Source: Actinernus sp. WN-2022 (taxonomy: Eukaryota > Cnidaria > Anthozoa > Actiniaria > Actinernidae). Taken from it: DNA of 64,000 bases. The stretch's first letter is position 1. Each line of letters begins with the position of its first letter. Under the pieces are notes generated by a model that was given only the letters and a program-made list of their open reading frames with translations, was not told where the DNA came from and made no database searches. Position numbers and translations under genes: made by a program. This document shows positions 45,738-56,317 of the stretch, in pieces. The DNA is taken from NCBI GenBank assembly GCA_030867875.1, contig JAOWCC010000803.1:124001-188000 (forward strand), in the 5' to 3' direction.

Positions 45738-47065
45738 CAGCTCTCTTCAAATCTGGTGATCGAAGCAACGCCAACAATTACAGGCCGATTACAATCCTCC
45801 CGACAGTTAGTAAGATCCTTGAGAAGGCAGTCCATGCACAAGTATATAATTACCTTATGGAAGAAAAGATCCTTACACCCAGGCAGTTTGGCTTCAGACC
45901 TAAACTCTCAACAGAGATCGCTCTTACCCATTTCACCGATACTATCCTTGGGAATATGGACAGTGGTCTAGTAACCGGTGCTGTTTTCCTGGACTTGTCA
46001 AAAGCGTTTGACACTGTTGACCATACTATTCTCTTCAATAAACTAGTAACAGCTGGCTTTTCTGACACAAGTGTGAACTGGTTCAAGTCCTATCTATTTA
46101 ACAGAAGCCAAATCACCAACTTGGCAAATGTCTCTTCCTCTCCCAAGAAAGTTCCTGTCGGAGTCCCTCAAGGAAGCGTCTTAGGACCACTACTATTTCT
46201 TGTTTATGTAAATAACTTACCCTCATGTGTTAATTACTGCGAGGTGTCCCTCTATGCTGACGATACAGTAATTTACTGCTCTTCGACTAATGCCCAGGAA
46301 CTTAAAGATAAATTGAACGCTGATTTTCTGTCCATATGTCAATGGTTTAACAGCAATCTCTTGACACTGAATACATCTAAATGCAAGTTCATAATTTATG
46401 GCAGCGCACGCAAGCTCAAGGATTTCAGAGAGGTTTCACTGACCATAAATGGCTCTGCTCTTGACCGAACTGACTCTTTTAAATATTTAGGAGTGACAGT
46501 CAGTCAGAACATGAGTTGGTCAGAACACGTGGATAGAGTCAGTAATAAAGTCAATCAACGTCTTGGCATCATCCGCCGGGTAAAGCATTTGCTGCCCTTG
46601 CATGCGCGGCTAACTCTCTATAAATCTCTTGTCCTTCCCTTACTTGACTATGCCGATATCGTCTGGGGAGATAAGAATAATACCGTCCTCATGGATCACC
46701 TTCAAGTTCTTCAGAATAATGCTGCTCGACTTATGCTCGACTTTCCCTCAAGCTCTTCTGCATCTCAAGTACTCGAACTATTAAACTGGAAACCACTGTA
46801 CCTTCGACGGCGCTATCATCGCTGTATTACTATCTTCAAATGCTTAAATAGCATGGTGGACTTCAACTTTAAATTAAAGAAGAATCACGACTTTCATACA
46901 TATAATACACGCCGTCAGCACAATCTACATTTACCATTCGCACATAGGAATTGGGGACAGCAGAAGTTTACCTACCATGCGCTATTAGACTGGAACTCTT
47001 TAGACTCTGAAGTTATACAATCAACTACATTATCAATTTTTAAATCTTACTGGCACATAACTTAA
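45707..47065 (+). CDS. LINE reverse transcriptase domain (copy 6)
   Basis: FPSIWKFGK to SYWHIT-stop, motifs A, B and YADD intact; internal Met at 45857. Confidence 0.88.
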   Translation, partial: FPSIWKFGKVTALFKSGDRSNANNYRPITILPTVSKILEKAVHAQVYNYLMEEKILTPRQFGFRPKLSTEIALTHFTDTILGNMDSGLVTGAVFLDLSKAFDTVDHTILFNKLVTAGFSDTSVNWFKSYLFNRSQITNLANVSSSPKKVPVGVPQGSVLGPLLFLVYVNNLPSCVNYCEVSLYADDTVIYCSSTNAQELKDKLNADFLSICQWFNSNLLTLNTSKCKFIIYGSARKLKDFREVSLTINGSALDRTDSFKYLGVTVSQNMSWSEHVDRVSNKVNQRLGIIRRVKHLLPLHARLTLYKSLVLPLLDYADIVWGDKNNTVLMDHLQVLQNNAARLMLDFPSSSSASQVLELLNWKPLYLRRRYHRCITIFKCLNSMVDFNFKLKKNHDFHTYNTRRQHNLHLPFAHRNWGQQKFTYHALLDWNSLDSEVIQSTTLSIFKSYWHIT

Positions 47066-47154
47066 TTTCATAATAAACCTTGTTCTATTTCTATTTTATT
47101 TCCACCATTTAACTTTCCTGTTTTCCATATATTAGTGAAATATATATTTTTAAT

Positions 47155-47233
47155 ACAGGACCTCCCTGAAAATCACAAATTGTGAGTGGAGCTTTCCTGT
47201 CAAAATATTATTATTATTATTATTATTATTATT
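47155..47233 (+). other. LINE 3' stem-loop and (ATT)9 tail, copy 6
   Basis: Stem-loop 47155-47200, ATT units 47207-47233. Confidence 0.7.
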
Positions 47234-47403
47234 AAGCATATTGAGTGGTTTTTAGTTTTTGTCAGAAAACCAAGATTTTTTGCCTACCCGGTCTGGCCAA
47301 AATAATCCAGATTTGATCATTTTTAAAGATGTTAATATTTTCTTTCCAACTTAGTCCATTGAAGTTCTGAAGCTACTAGGAGATTCTTTAAGATCATTTT
47401 GAA
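47234..47403 (+). repeat. Satellite stub right of LINE copy 6
   Basis: Single interrupted monomer, same private changes as the other stubs. Confidence 0.85.
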
Positions 47404-47756
47404 ACGTATATTAGTTTTTAAATTTGCGTTCTACATTTTCATATTTTTGCATTAAATAAGTACCGATTTGTATATTTATTTTATATTTTTATTTTATCAA
47501 TTTTTAACTATTATTATTGTTATTAGACAATGTATTGTAAAGCGCTTAGGGCAGTTATATGAATACCTTTTTGCGCACAGAGGTCGGGAATGATTTAAAC
47601 TTTCAAAATCATTCTAGCCTTTATTCACATTCGAGCTTCCTAATTATGTGCCAAATCGTACATTTCATAAGCATGTTTTCAAATTCCTCACGTGTATTCA
47701 GTCACCCGTTATTATTAATATTAAAAGCAGAGTAACGTGTTTCTGTTTATTGTCAG
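47404..47756 (+). other. Intron-like flank upstream of exon copy 6
   Basis: 353 bp with acceptor AG at 47755-47756; no gene seen. Confidence 0.7.
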
Positions 47757-47866
47757 GGTCAACGTTGGTTTGTTTTGTTCAACTCCTGCAGTAGCTTTAG
47801 CCCGTGCTGTTCCCAGGAAGGTTGCCATGGAAATGCTGTTGACTGGAGTTTCCATCACGGCACAAG
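47757..47866 (+). CDS. ECHDC3: ECHDC3-like internal exon, copy 6
   Basis: 110 bp with the same splice borders and translation as copy 1; no base change seen. Confidence 0.85.
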
Positions 47867-48354
47867 GTAAAACGGTTCTGTCTTTTTAGAGCTTTGGTTC
47901 TCTTGGTCAAAAGAGTCTTTCTCCAATTTAGGATAACAATTTCAAATGTGCTAAATTTACTTTAATCCTCATCAAGCTTGAAATTAGTATTGCACAAGAC
48001 TTACAGGGTTTTCGGTAGTTTTTGATTTTGTAGTGAACATTTCTACCAGAAGACCATGGACTTCTGATACTACTAAGAATCGTTAAGGCTTATTAGGCCT
48101 GCACCTGATCCTGCTAATGACCCGAGCATATTCTCCACACACCTTGCTACAATGTCTCAATTCTCTTTCAGAAATTTAGGTTAATAATTTAAATGTAGCT
48201 TAATACAAATGTAGCTAATATAAAACCGATTGCTTGATATTACAATAATTATAAAATTATGAAATATAAGTTATAAAATATGCTCATGAAACTACGTTCT
48301 TAATACAAAGGATAATAATAAAATAAATTACGACTATAAGACTTTAACTAGAAT
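47867..48354 (+). other. Intron-like flank downstream of exon copy 6
   Basis: 488 bp starting with gtaaaa; no gene seen. Confidence 0.7.
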
Positions 48355-51029
48355 GGTCTGGCCAAAAACATCCAGATTTGACCATTTTTGACCATTTTTG
48401 AATATGTTCATTTTTTCTTTCCAATTCTTTCTCTAACTTAGACCATTGATGTTAGGAAGCTACTTGGAGATCGTTTGAGATCATTTTGAAGCATATTGAG
48501 TGGTTTTTAGTTTTTGTCAGAAATCCACAATTTTTTGCCAAAATAATCCAGATTTGATCATTTTTGATTATGTTCATTTATTCTTTCCAGTTCTATCTCT
48601 AACTTAGTCCATTGATGTTAGGAAGCTACTTGGAGATTGTTTGAGATCATTTTGAAGCATATTGAGTGGTTTTTAGTTTTTGTCAGAAATCCAATATTTT
48701 TCGCCTACCCGGTCTGGCAAAAAAATCCAGGTTTGACCATTTTTGAATATGTTCATTTTTTCTTTCCAATTCTTTCTCTAACTTAGTCCATTGATGTTAG
48801 GAAGCTACTTGGAGATTGTTTGAGATCATTTTGAAGCATATTGAGTGGTTTTTAGTTTTTATCAGAAATCCAAGATTTTTTGCCAAAATAATCCAGATTT
48901 GATCATTTTTGAAGATGTTCATTTTTTCTTTCCAACTTAGTCCATTGAAGTTCTGAAGCTACCAGGAGATTCTTTAAGATCTTTTTGAAACATTGAGTGG
49001 TTTTTGGTTTTTGTCAGAAATCCAAGATTTTTTGCCTACCCGGTCTGGCAAAAAAAATCCAGATTTGACCATTTTTGATTACGTTCATTTATTCTTTCCA
49101 GTTCTATCTCTAACTTAGTCCATTGATGTTAGGAAGCTACTTGGAGATTGTTTGAGATCATTTTGAAGCATATTGAGTGGTTTTAAGTTTTAGTCAGAAA
49201 TCCAATATTTTTCGCCTACCCGGTCTGGCAAAAAAATCCAGGTTTGACCATTTTTGAATATGTTCATTTTTTCTTTCCAGTTCTTTCTCTAACTTAGTCC
49301 ATTGATGTTAGGAAGCTACTTGGAGATTGTTTGAGATCATTTTGAAGCATATTGAGTGGTTTTTAGTTTTTATCAGAAATCCAAGATTTTTTGCCAAAAT
49401 AATCCAGATTTGATCATTTTTGAAGATGTTCATTTTTTCTTTCCAACTTAGTCCATTGAAGTTCTGAAGCTACCAGGAGATTCTTTAAGATCTTTTTGAA
49501 ACATTGAGTGGTTTTTGGTTTTTGTCAGAAATCCAAGATTTTTTGCCTACCCGGTCTGGGAAAAAAAAATCCAGATTTGACCATTTTTGATTACGTTCAT
49601 TTATTCTTTCCAGTTCTATCTCTAACTTAGTCCATTGATGTTAGGAAGCTACTTGGAGATTGTTTGAGATCATTTTGAAGCATATTGAGTGGTTTTTAGT
49701 TTTTGTCAGAAATCCAATATTTTTCGCCTACCCGGTCTGGCAAAAAAAATCCAGGTTTGACCATTTTTGAATATGTTCATTTTTTCTTTCCAGTTCTTTC
49801 TCTAACTTAGTCCATTGATGTTAGGAAGCTACTTGGAGATTGTTTGAGATCATTTTGAAGCATATTGAGTGGTTTTTATCAGAAATCCAAGATTTTTTGC
49901 CAAAATAATCCAGATTTGATCATTTTTGAAGATGTTCATTTTTTCTTTCCAACTTAGTCCATTGAAGTTCTGAAGCTACCAGGAGATTCTTTAAGATCAT
50001 TTTGAAGCATATTGAGTGGTTTTTAGTTTTTGTGAGAAATCCAAGATTTTTTGCCTACCCGGTCTGGCAAAAAAATCCAGATTTGACCATTTTTGATTAT
50101 GTTCATTTATTCTTTCCAGTTCTTTCTCTAACTTAGTCCATTGATGTTAGGAAGCTACTTGGAGATTGTTTGAGATCATTTTGAAGCATATTGAGTGGTT
50201 TTTAGTTTTAGTCAGAAATCCAAGATTTTTTGCCTACCCGGTCTGGCCAAAATAATCCAGATTTGATCATTTTTGAAGATGTTCATTTTTTCTTTCCAAC
50301 TTAGTCCATTGAAGTTCTGAAGCTACCAGGAGATTCTTTAAGATCATTTTGAAGCATATTGAGTGGTTTTTAGTTTTTGTGAGAAATCCAAGATTTTTTG
50401 CCTACCCGGTCTGGCGAAAAAATCCAGGTTTGACCATTTTTGAATATGTTCATTTTTTCTTTCCAATTCTTTCTCTAACTTAGTCCATTGATGTTAGGAA
50501 GCTACTTGGAGATTGTTTGAGATCATTTTGAAGCATATTGAGTGGTTTTTAGTTTTAGTGAGAAATCCAAGATTTTTTGCCTACCCGGTCTGGCCAAAAT
50601 AATCCAGATTTGATCATTTTTGAAGATGTTCATTTTTTCTTTCCAACTTAGTCCATTGAAGTTCTGAAGCTACCAGCAGATTCTTTAAGATCATTTTGAA
50701 GCATATTGAGTGGTTTTTAGTTTTTGTGAGAAATCCAAGATTTTTTGCCTACCCGGTCTGGCCAAAAAAATCCATATTTGACCATTTTTGATTATGTTCA
50801 TTTATTCTTTCCAGTTATTTCTCTAACTTAGTCCATTGATGTTAGGAAGCTACTTGGAGATTGTTTGAGATCATTTTGAAGCATATTGAGTGGTTTTTAG
50901 TTATTATCAGAAATCCAAGATTTTTTGCCAAAATAATCCAGATTTGATCATTTTTGAAGATGTTCATTTTTTCTTTCCAACTTAGTCCATTGAAGTTCTG
51001 AAGCTACCAGGAGATTCTTTAAGATCATT
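48355..51029 (+). repeat. Satellite block 6 (2.7 kb)
   Basis: A/B monomers. The gatctttttgaaacattgagtgg variant occurs twice, near 48978 and 49489, about 511 bp apart, inside an evident local tandem duplication of three monomers. Confidence 0.92.
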
Positions 51030-51876
51030 CATACGCGCGCTAATGGTGGATGGTTATGGTCTTTTTCAGCTTTCCAATATTTTTACTTTTTCTGCTACAG
51101 TTCTTTACTTTTTCTTAACTTCAGCTCGTACTTCTACGTCTAAAGGTTAGTTTTATGTATCTCGCGTATTTTGTTAGTGTTTTTCCATATTTTTCATCTT
51201 TAAAATTCAGTTTTCTATTTCGGTAGTCGGTACCTTCTAGCTGTTTTACTTATATAATTATCTACTCTTCTTCATTAATTGCCCTCTTGATTTATTGATC
51301 CACTGTCTTAAGACATAGTACACTGCCTTAAAATCGTTTACATTTCTGTCTTTATTTATTATTATCTTTCTCATTCTTGTTTTCCTACTTTTACTCTTCA
51401 GTCATTTTACTTTCATTATACTAGTGCATTTTCGTTCGCGTATTACTTCCCTTTTCCATTATTATCTTTCTCATACTACAGTTAGTTCATCCTCACACTG
51501 CGACACTCAGTTTCCTTCTACTTTTTTAATCATTAATTAGCTTCATTGTTCATCTCAGTAGGGTTAGGGTTTTTCACTAGTCATAGTTATACGATTATTT
51601 TTTTGTTTCGTTTATTTCTCATACATATTTGAATTTTGGAAGAGCATAATAACCATTCTTGCAATCTTTTTTGTTTGTTTTTCCTTTTGTTTTCCATCTC
51701 TATTTATTATTATTATCGGTTTCATTATACTGCAACGGTTTTGACTGTTATTATCATTCTCTTTTCGTTACATTTTGAATTTTCAAAACATATTCCATGA
51801 GCTCGATCATAACCGTCCTTGTGGCGCGCGCTGTAAATTACAACGGCTACTATAACAACGTCAGCAAAGTGACAGC

Positions 51877-52344
51877 ATGATGACTGGAAGTGCTTTGCGC
51901 CACGTGTTACTCAACCTCGTCTTGTACCTGTGTTTCTCAAACCTGAAGCACTCCAACAGTTCCAGGCGCAATGACTGTCAAATTTTCTATGCCGTTTGTG
52001 AAGTCTCTCGTCCAAACACCTGTGGCTCTGTTCCCTCAACTCACCCCAAAAAGACTACAATGAGATCTACCTCAACACTACTGCTATGTGGATGCCGCCT
52101 GGTTCAGAAATCTTCCTTGGCGATCTTATTAATCTGTCTGTCTAACGATGTATCTCCTAACCCTGGCCCATCTACTAACGGATCGTCAGTTGCTGACTTT
52201 CCTACTACGCGCGGTCTTAAAGTCGGTCATCTGAACGTCCGAAGTATCATCAACAAGATGGATTCTGTGCGACTTTTATTGAAAGAGAAGCCCTTTGACG
52301 TACTCACAATGTCTGAAACGTGGCTTTCACCCGAACATTCTTGA
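51877..52344 (+). pseudogene. LINE ORF, leader + APE endonuclease N-half, frameshifted (copy 7)
   Basis: Identical in layout to the other copies through SETW, with the 2A-like motif at 52147-52170. An extra T (ggctttcac instead of ggcttcac) then shifts the frame and it stops at 52344 after SPEHS. The missing 37 codons (HPNILDNEIY...) follow in another frame to 52455. Confidence 0.85.
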
Positions 52345-52427
52345 TAACGAAATTTATGTCCCTGGTTATACAGTTACCAGACAGGATAGGAATGGAAAAC
52401 CTGGTGGAGGTACGCTCGCTTTTGTTA

Positions 52428-53697
52428 GATGGCATTCCCTATCGATCAAGAAGTGACTTACAGAACACTAACATTGAGTCATGCGTAGTTGAGATTACTC
52501 GTCCTAAAGCAAAGAAACTCATTATATTCACAATATACAGAGCCCCAGACCAAACACTGGACGGTTTTCTTAATGATCTCAACACCGCTTTATCATTACT
52601 CCCATCACAAGCTGAGATAATATTACTTGGTGATTTCAATGTTAATTTTTTGACTTCAAATACTGACTCATCAAGGCCATTGAAACAGAAGCTCGTTAGA
52701 CTTACAAATCAACATAACTTAGTACAGCTTATTGACAAGCCTACGAGAATATCCGAGAACTCATCCACGGCAATTGACCTGTTGTTCGTTAACAACAATC
52801 ATCGCATAGTCGATTCTGGAGTTATTCACATAGATTTGAGTGATCACTCACTCATTTACTGTGTCATCAAAGTGGGTGTTCCTCGGGCCCCTTGCAGGGT
52901 TATAGAGTATCGATCGTACAAGCACTACTCAAGGGAGTCGTTCCTGAGTGAACTCAGAGACATATGTTGGAATGTCGTCGACGAGCAATTGGACACCAAT
53001 AGTGCAGTTGAAACTTGGAACCAACTATTTACGGATACAGCCAATCGACATGCTCCAATTAAAAAATCTAGAATCAAGGGTATACACGTGCCCTGGATGA
53101 ATTCAGAGTTATGCAACGCCATGCAAGACCGAGATTACCACCACCGGAAGGCCATTAAATCAAAATCGTCATTCCATTGGTCCATGTACAAAAAGATAAA
53201 ATCCTACGTAAACAACCTGGTCAAAAAATGCAAAGCTGATTACTATTTAAACCTTATTACTAGGAACAGGGGAAATAGCAGTGAACCTATGGCAAACACT
53301 GAACGAAATTACTTTGCGAAAGACATCCTCAATCCCTTCATGTATTGAAGTCGATGGCGTACCACATACTGACTCAAAGTCGATTGCTGAAGTTTTAAAT
53401 AATCATTTTTCAACAGTAGGATCTAAATTGGCTGCTAAAATAAAAGCAAGCCTTGATTTTTTCTATCCACGACCCCCTTCTGGTGAATCTATCGCAAGGT
53501 CTCGAAACTTTGTCTTCATTTCAATTGAAGAAAATTTTGTGCATAGGCAACTAAAAATGCTCAAGATAAATAAATCAATTGGCCTTGATCGCATTAGCGC
53601 CAGACTGCTGAAAGACTCTACAAGCGTCATAACTCCTGCTTTGACCAAGATATTCAGTCTTCTACATTCCCTTCTATCTGGAAATTTGGTAAAGTAA
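52428..53697 (+). pseudogene. LINE ORF, endonuclease C-half + linker, frameshifted (copy 7)
   Basis: GDFN and HIDLSDHS are present. An extra C in gaacctatgg (53286-53287) breaks the frame in the linker; the first part then stops at 53348, and the correct reading continues in a second frame from about 53288 to 53697. Confidence 0.82.
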
Positions 53698-55025
53698 CAG
53701 CTCTCTTCAAATCTGGTGATCGAAGCAACGCCAACAATTACAGGCCGATTACAATCCTCCCGACAGTTAGTAAGATCCTTGAGAAGGCAGTCCATGCACA
53801 AGTATATAATTACCTTATGGAAGAAAAGATCCTTACACCCAGGCAGTTTGGCTTCAGACCTAAACTCTCAACAGAGATCGCTCTTACCCATTTCACCGAT
53901 ACTATCCTTGGGAATATGGACAGTGGTCTAGTAACCGGTGCTGTTTTCCTGGACTTGTCAAAAGCGTTTGACACTGTTGACCATACTATTCTCTTCAATA
54001 AACTAGTAACAGCTGGCTTTTCTGACACAAGTGTGAACTGGTTCAAGTCCTATCTATTTAACAGAAGCCAAATCACCAACTTGGCAAATGTCTCTTCCTC
54101 TCCCAAGAAAGTTCCTGTCGGAGTCCCTCAAGGAAGCGTCTTAGGACCACTACTATTTCTTGTTTATGTAAATAACTTACCCTCATGTGTTAATTACTGC
54201 GAGGTGTCCCTCTATGCTGACGATACAGTAATTTACTGCTCTTCGACTAATGCCCAGGAACTTAAAGATAAATTGAACGCTGATTTTCTGTCCATATGTC
54301 AATGGTTTAACAGCAATCTCTTGACACTGAATACATCTAAATGCAAGTTCATAATTTATGGCAGCGCACGCAAGCTCAAGGATTTCAGAGAGGTTTCACT
54401 GACCATAAATGGCTCTGCTCTTGACCGAACTGACTCTTTTAAATATTTAGGAGTGACAGTCAGTCAGAACATGAGTTGGTCAGAACACGTGGATAGAGTC
54501 AGTAATAAAGTCAATCAACGTCTTGGCATCATCCGCCGGGTAAAGCATTTGCTGCCCTTGCATGCGCGGCTAACTCTCTATAAATCTCTTGTCCTTCCCT
54601 TACTTGACTATGCCGATATCGTCTGGGGAGATAAGAATAATACCGTCCTCATGGATCACCTTCAAGTTCTTCAGAATAATGCTGCTCGACTTATGCTCGA
54701 CTTTCCCTCAAGCTCTTCTGCATCTCAAGTACTCGAACTATTAAACTGGAAACCACTGTACCTTCGACGGCGCTATCATCGCTGTATTACTATCTTCAAA
54801 TGCTTAAATAGCATGGTGGACTTCAACTTTAAATTAAAGAAGAATCACGACTTTCATACATATAATACACGCCGTCAGCACAATCTACATTTACCATTCG
54901 CACATAGGAATTGGGGACAGCAGAAGTTTACCTACCATGCGCTATTAGACTGGAACTCTTTAGACTCTGAAGTTATACAATCAACTACATTATCAATTTT
55001 TAAATCTTACTGGCACATAACTTAA
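53667..55025 (+). CDS. LINE reverse transcriptase domain (copy 7)
   Basis: FPSIWKFGK to SYWHIT-stop, motifs A, B and YADD intact; internal Met at 53817. Confidence 0.88.
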   Translation, partial: FPSIWKFGKVTALFKSGDRSNANNYRPITILPTVSKILEKAVHAQVYNYLMEEKILTPRQFGFRPKLSTEIALTHFTDTILGNMDSGLVTGAVFLDLSKAFDTVDHTILFNKLVTAGFSDTSVNWFKSYLFNRSQITNLANVSSSPKKVPVGVPQGSVLGPLLFLVYVNNLPSCVNYCEVSLYADDTVIYCSSTNAQELKDKLNADFLSICQWFNSNLLTLNTSKCKFIIYGSARKLKDFREVSLTINGSALDRTDSFKYLGVTVSQNMSWSEHVDRVSNKVNQRLGIIRRVKHLLPLHARLTLYKSLVLPLLDYADIVWGDKNNTVLMDHLQVLQNNAARLMLDFPSSSSASQVLELLNWKPLYLRRRYHRCITIFKCLNSMVDFNFKLKKNHDFHTYNTRRQHNLHLPFAHRNWGQQKFTYHALLDWNSLDSEVIQSTTLSIFKSYWHIT

Positions 55026-55114
55026 TTTCATAATAAACCTTGTTCTATTTCTATTTTATTTCCACCATTTAACTTTCCTGTTTTCCATATATTAGTGAAA
55101 TATATATTTTTAAT

Positions 55115-55165
55115 ACAGGACCTCCCTGAAAATCACAAATTGTGAGTGGAGCTTTCCTGTCAAAA

Positions 55166-55196
<31 letters not shown>
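55115..55196 (+). other. LINE 3' stem-loop and (ATT)10 tail, copy 7
   Basis: Stem-loop 55115-55160, ten ATT units 55167-55196. Confidence 0.7.
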
Positions 55197-55198
<2 letters not shown>

Positions 55199-55366
55199 GC
55201 ATATTGAGTGGTTTTTAGTTTTTGTCAGAAAACCAAGATTTTTTGCCTACCCGGTCTGGCCAAAATAATCCAGATTTGATCATTTTTAAAGATGTTAATA
55301 TTTTCTTTCCAACTTAGTCCATTGAAGTTCTGAAGCTACTAGGAGATTCTTTAAGATCATTTTGAA
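55197..55366 (+). repeat. Satellite stub right of LINE copy 7
   Basis: Single interrupted monomer, same private changes as the other stubs. Confidence 0.85.
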
Positions 55367-55719
55367 ACGTATATTAGTTTTTAAATTTGCGTTCTACATT
55401 TTCATATTTTTGCATTAAATAAGTACCGATTTGTATATTTATTTTATATTTTTATTTTATCAATTTTTAACTATTATTATTGTTATTAGACAATGTATTG
55501 TAAAGCGCTTAGGGCAGTTATATGAATACCTTTTTGCGCACAGAGGTCGGGAATGATTTAAACTTTCAAAATCATTCTAGCCTTTATTCACATTCGAGCT
55601 TCCTAATTATGTGCCAAATCGTACATTTCATAAGCATGTTTTCAAATTCCTCACGTGTATTCAGTCACCCGTTATTATTAATATTAAAAGCAGAGTAACG
55701 TGTTTCTGTTTATTGTCAG
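55367..55719 (+). other. Intron-like flank upstream of exon copy 7
   Basis: 353 bp with acceptor AG at 55718-55719; no gene seen. Confidence 0.7.
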
Positions 55720-55829
55720 GGTCAACGTTGGTTTGTTTTGTTCAACTCCTGCAGTAGCTTTAGCCCGTGCTGTTCCCAGGAAGGTTGCCATGGAAATGCT
55801 GTTGACTGGAGTTTCCATCACGGCACAAG
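55720..55829 (+). CDS. ECHDC3: ECHDC3-like internal exon, copy 7
   Basis: 110 bp with the same splice borders and translation as copy 1; no base change seen. Confidence 0.85.
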
Positions 55830-56317
55830 GTAAAACGGTTCTGTCTTTTTAGAGCTTTGGTTCTCTTGGTCAAAAGAGTCTTTCTCCAATTTAGGATAAC
55901 AATTTCAAATGTGCTAAATTTACTTTAATCCTCATCAAGCTTGAAATTAGTATTGCACAAGACTTACAGGGTTTTCGGTAGTTTTTGATTTTGTAGTGAA
56001 CATTTCTACCAGAAGACCATGGACTTCTGATACTACTAAGAATCGTTAAGGCTTATTAGGCCTGCACCTGATCCTGCTAATGACCCGAGCATATTCTCCA
56101 CACACCTTGCTACAATGTCTCAATTCTCTTTCAGAAATTTAGGTTAATAATTTAAATGTAGCTTAATACAAATGTAGCTAATATAAAACCGATTGCTTGA
56201 TATTACAATAATTATAAAATTATGAAATATAAGTTATAAAATATGCTCATGAAACTACGTTCTTAATACAAAGGATAATAATAAAATAAATTACGACTAT
56301 AAGACTTTAACTAGAAT
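55830..56317 (+). other. Intron-like flank downstream of exon copy 7
   Basis: 488 bp starting with gtaaaa; no gene seen. Confidence 0.7.

Larger units (their letters stand above)
41948..47233 (+). mobile_element. LINE copy 6, interrupted by a nested LINE
   Basis: Same junctions and order as copy 2, but the 5' UTR is split by a 1.12-kb minus-strand insertion (42502-43621). Without it the element is 4.16 kb. It carries a private nonsense change in the middle frame (TAG at 45024-45026) on top of both family-wide frame lesions. The variants HIDLSDHS and ctacagttc place it with copies 7 and 8. Confidence 0.92.
51030..55196 (+). mobile_element. LINE copy 7, full length (4.17 kb)
   Basis: Same junctions and order as copy 2, with ten ATT units and a 5' UTR at 51030-51876. 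Besides the two family-wide frame lesions it has an extra T at 52325-52327 (private) and an extra C at 53286-53287 (shared with copy 8). Confidence 0.92.
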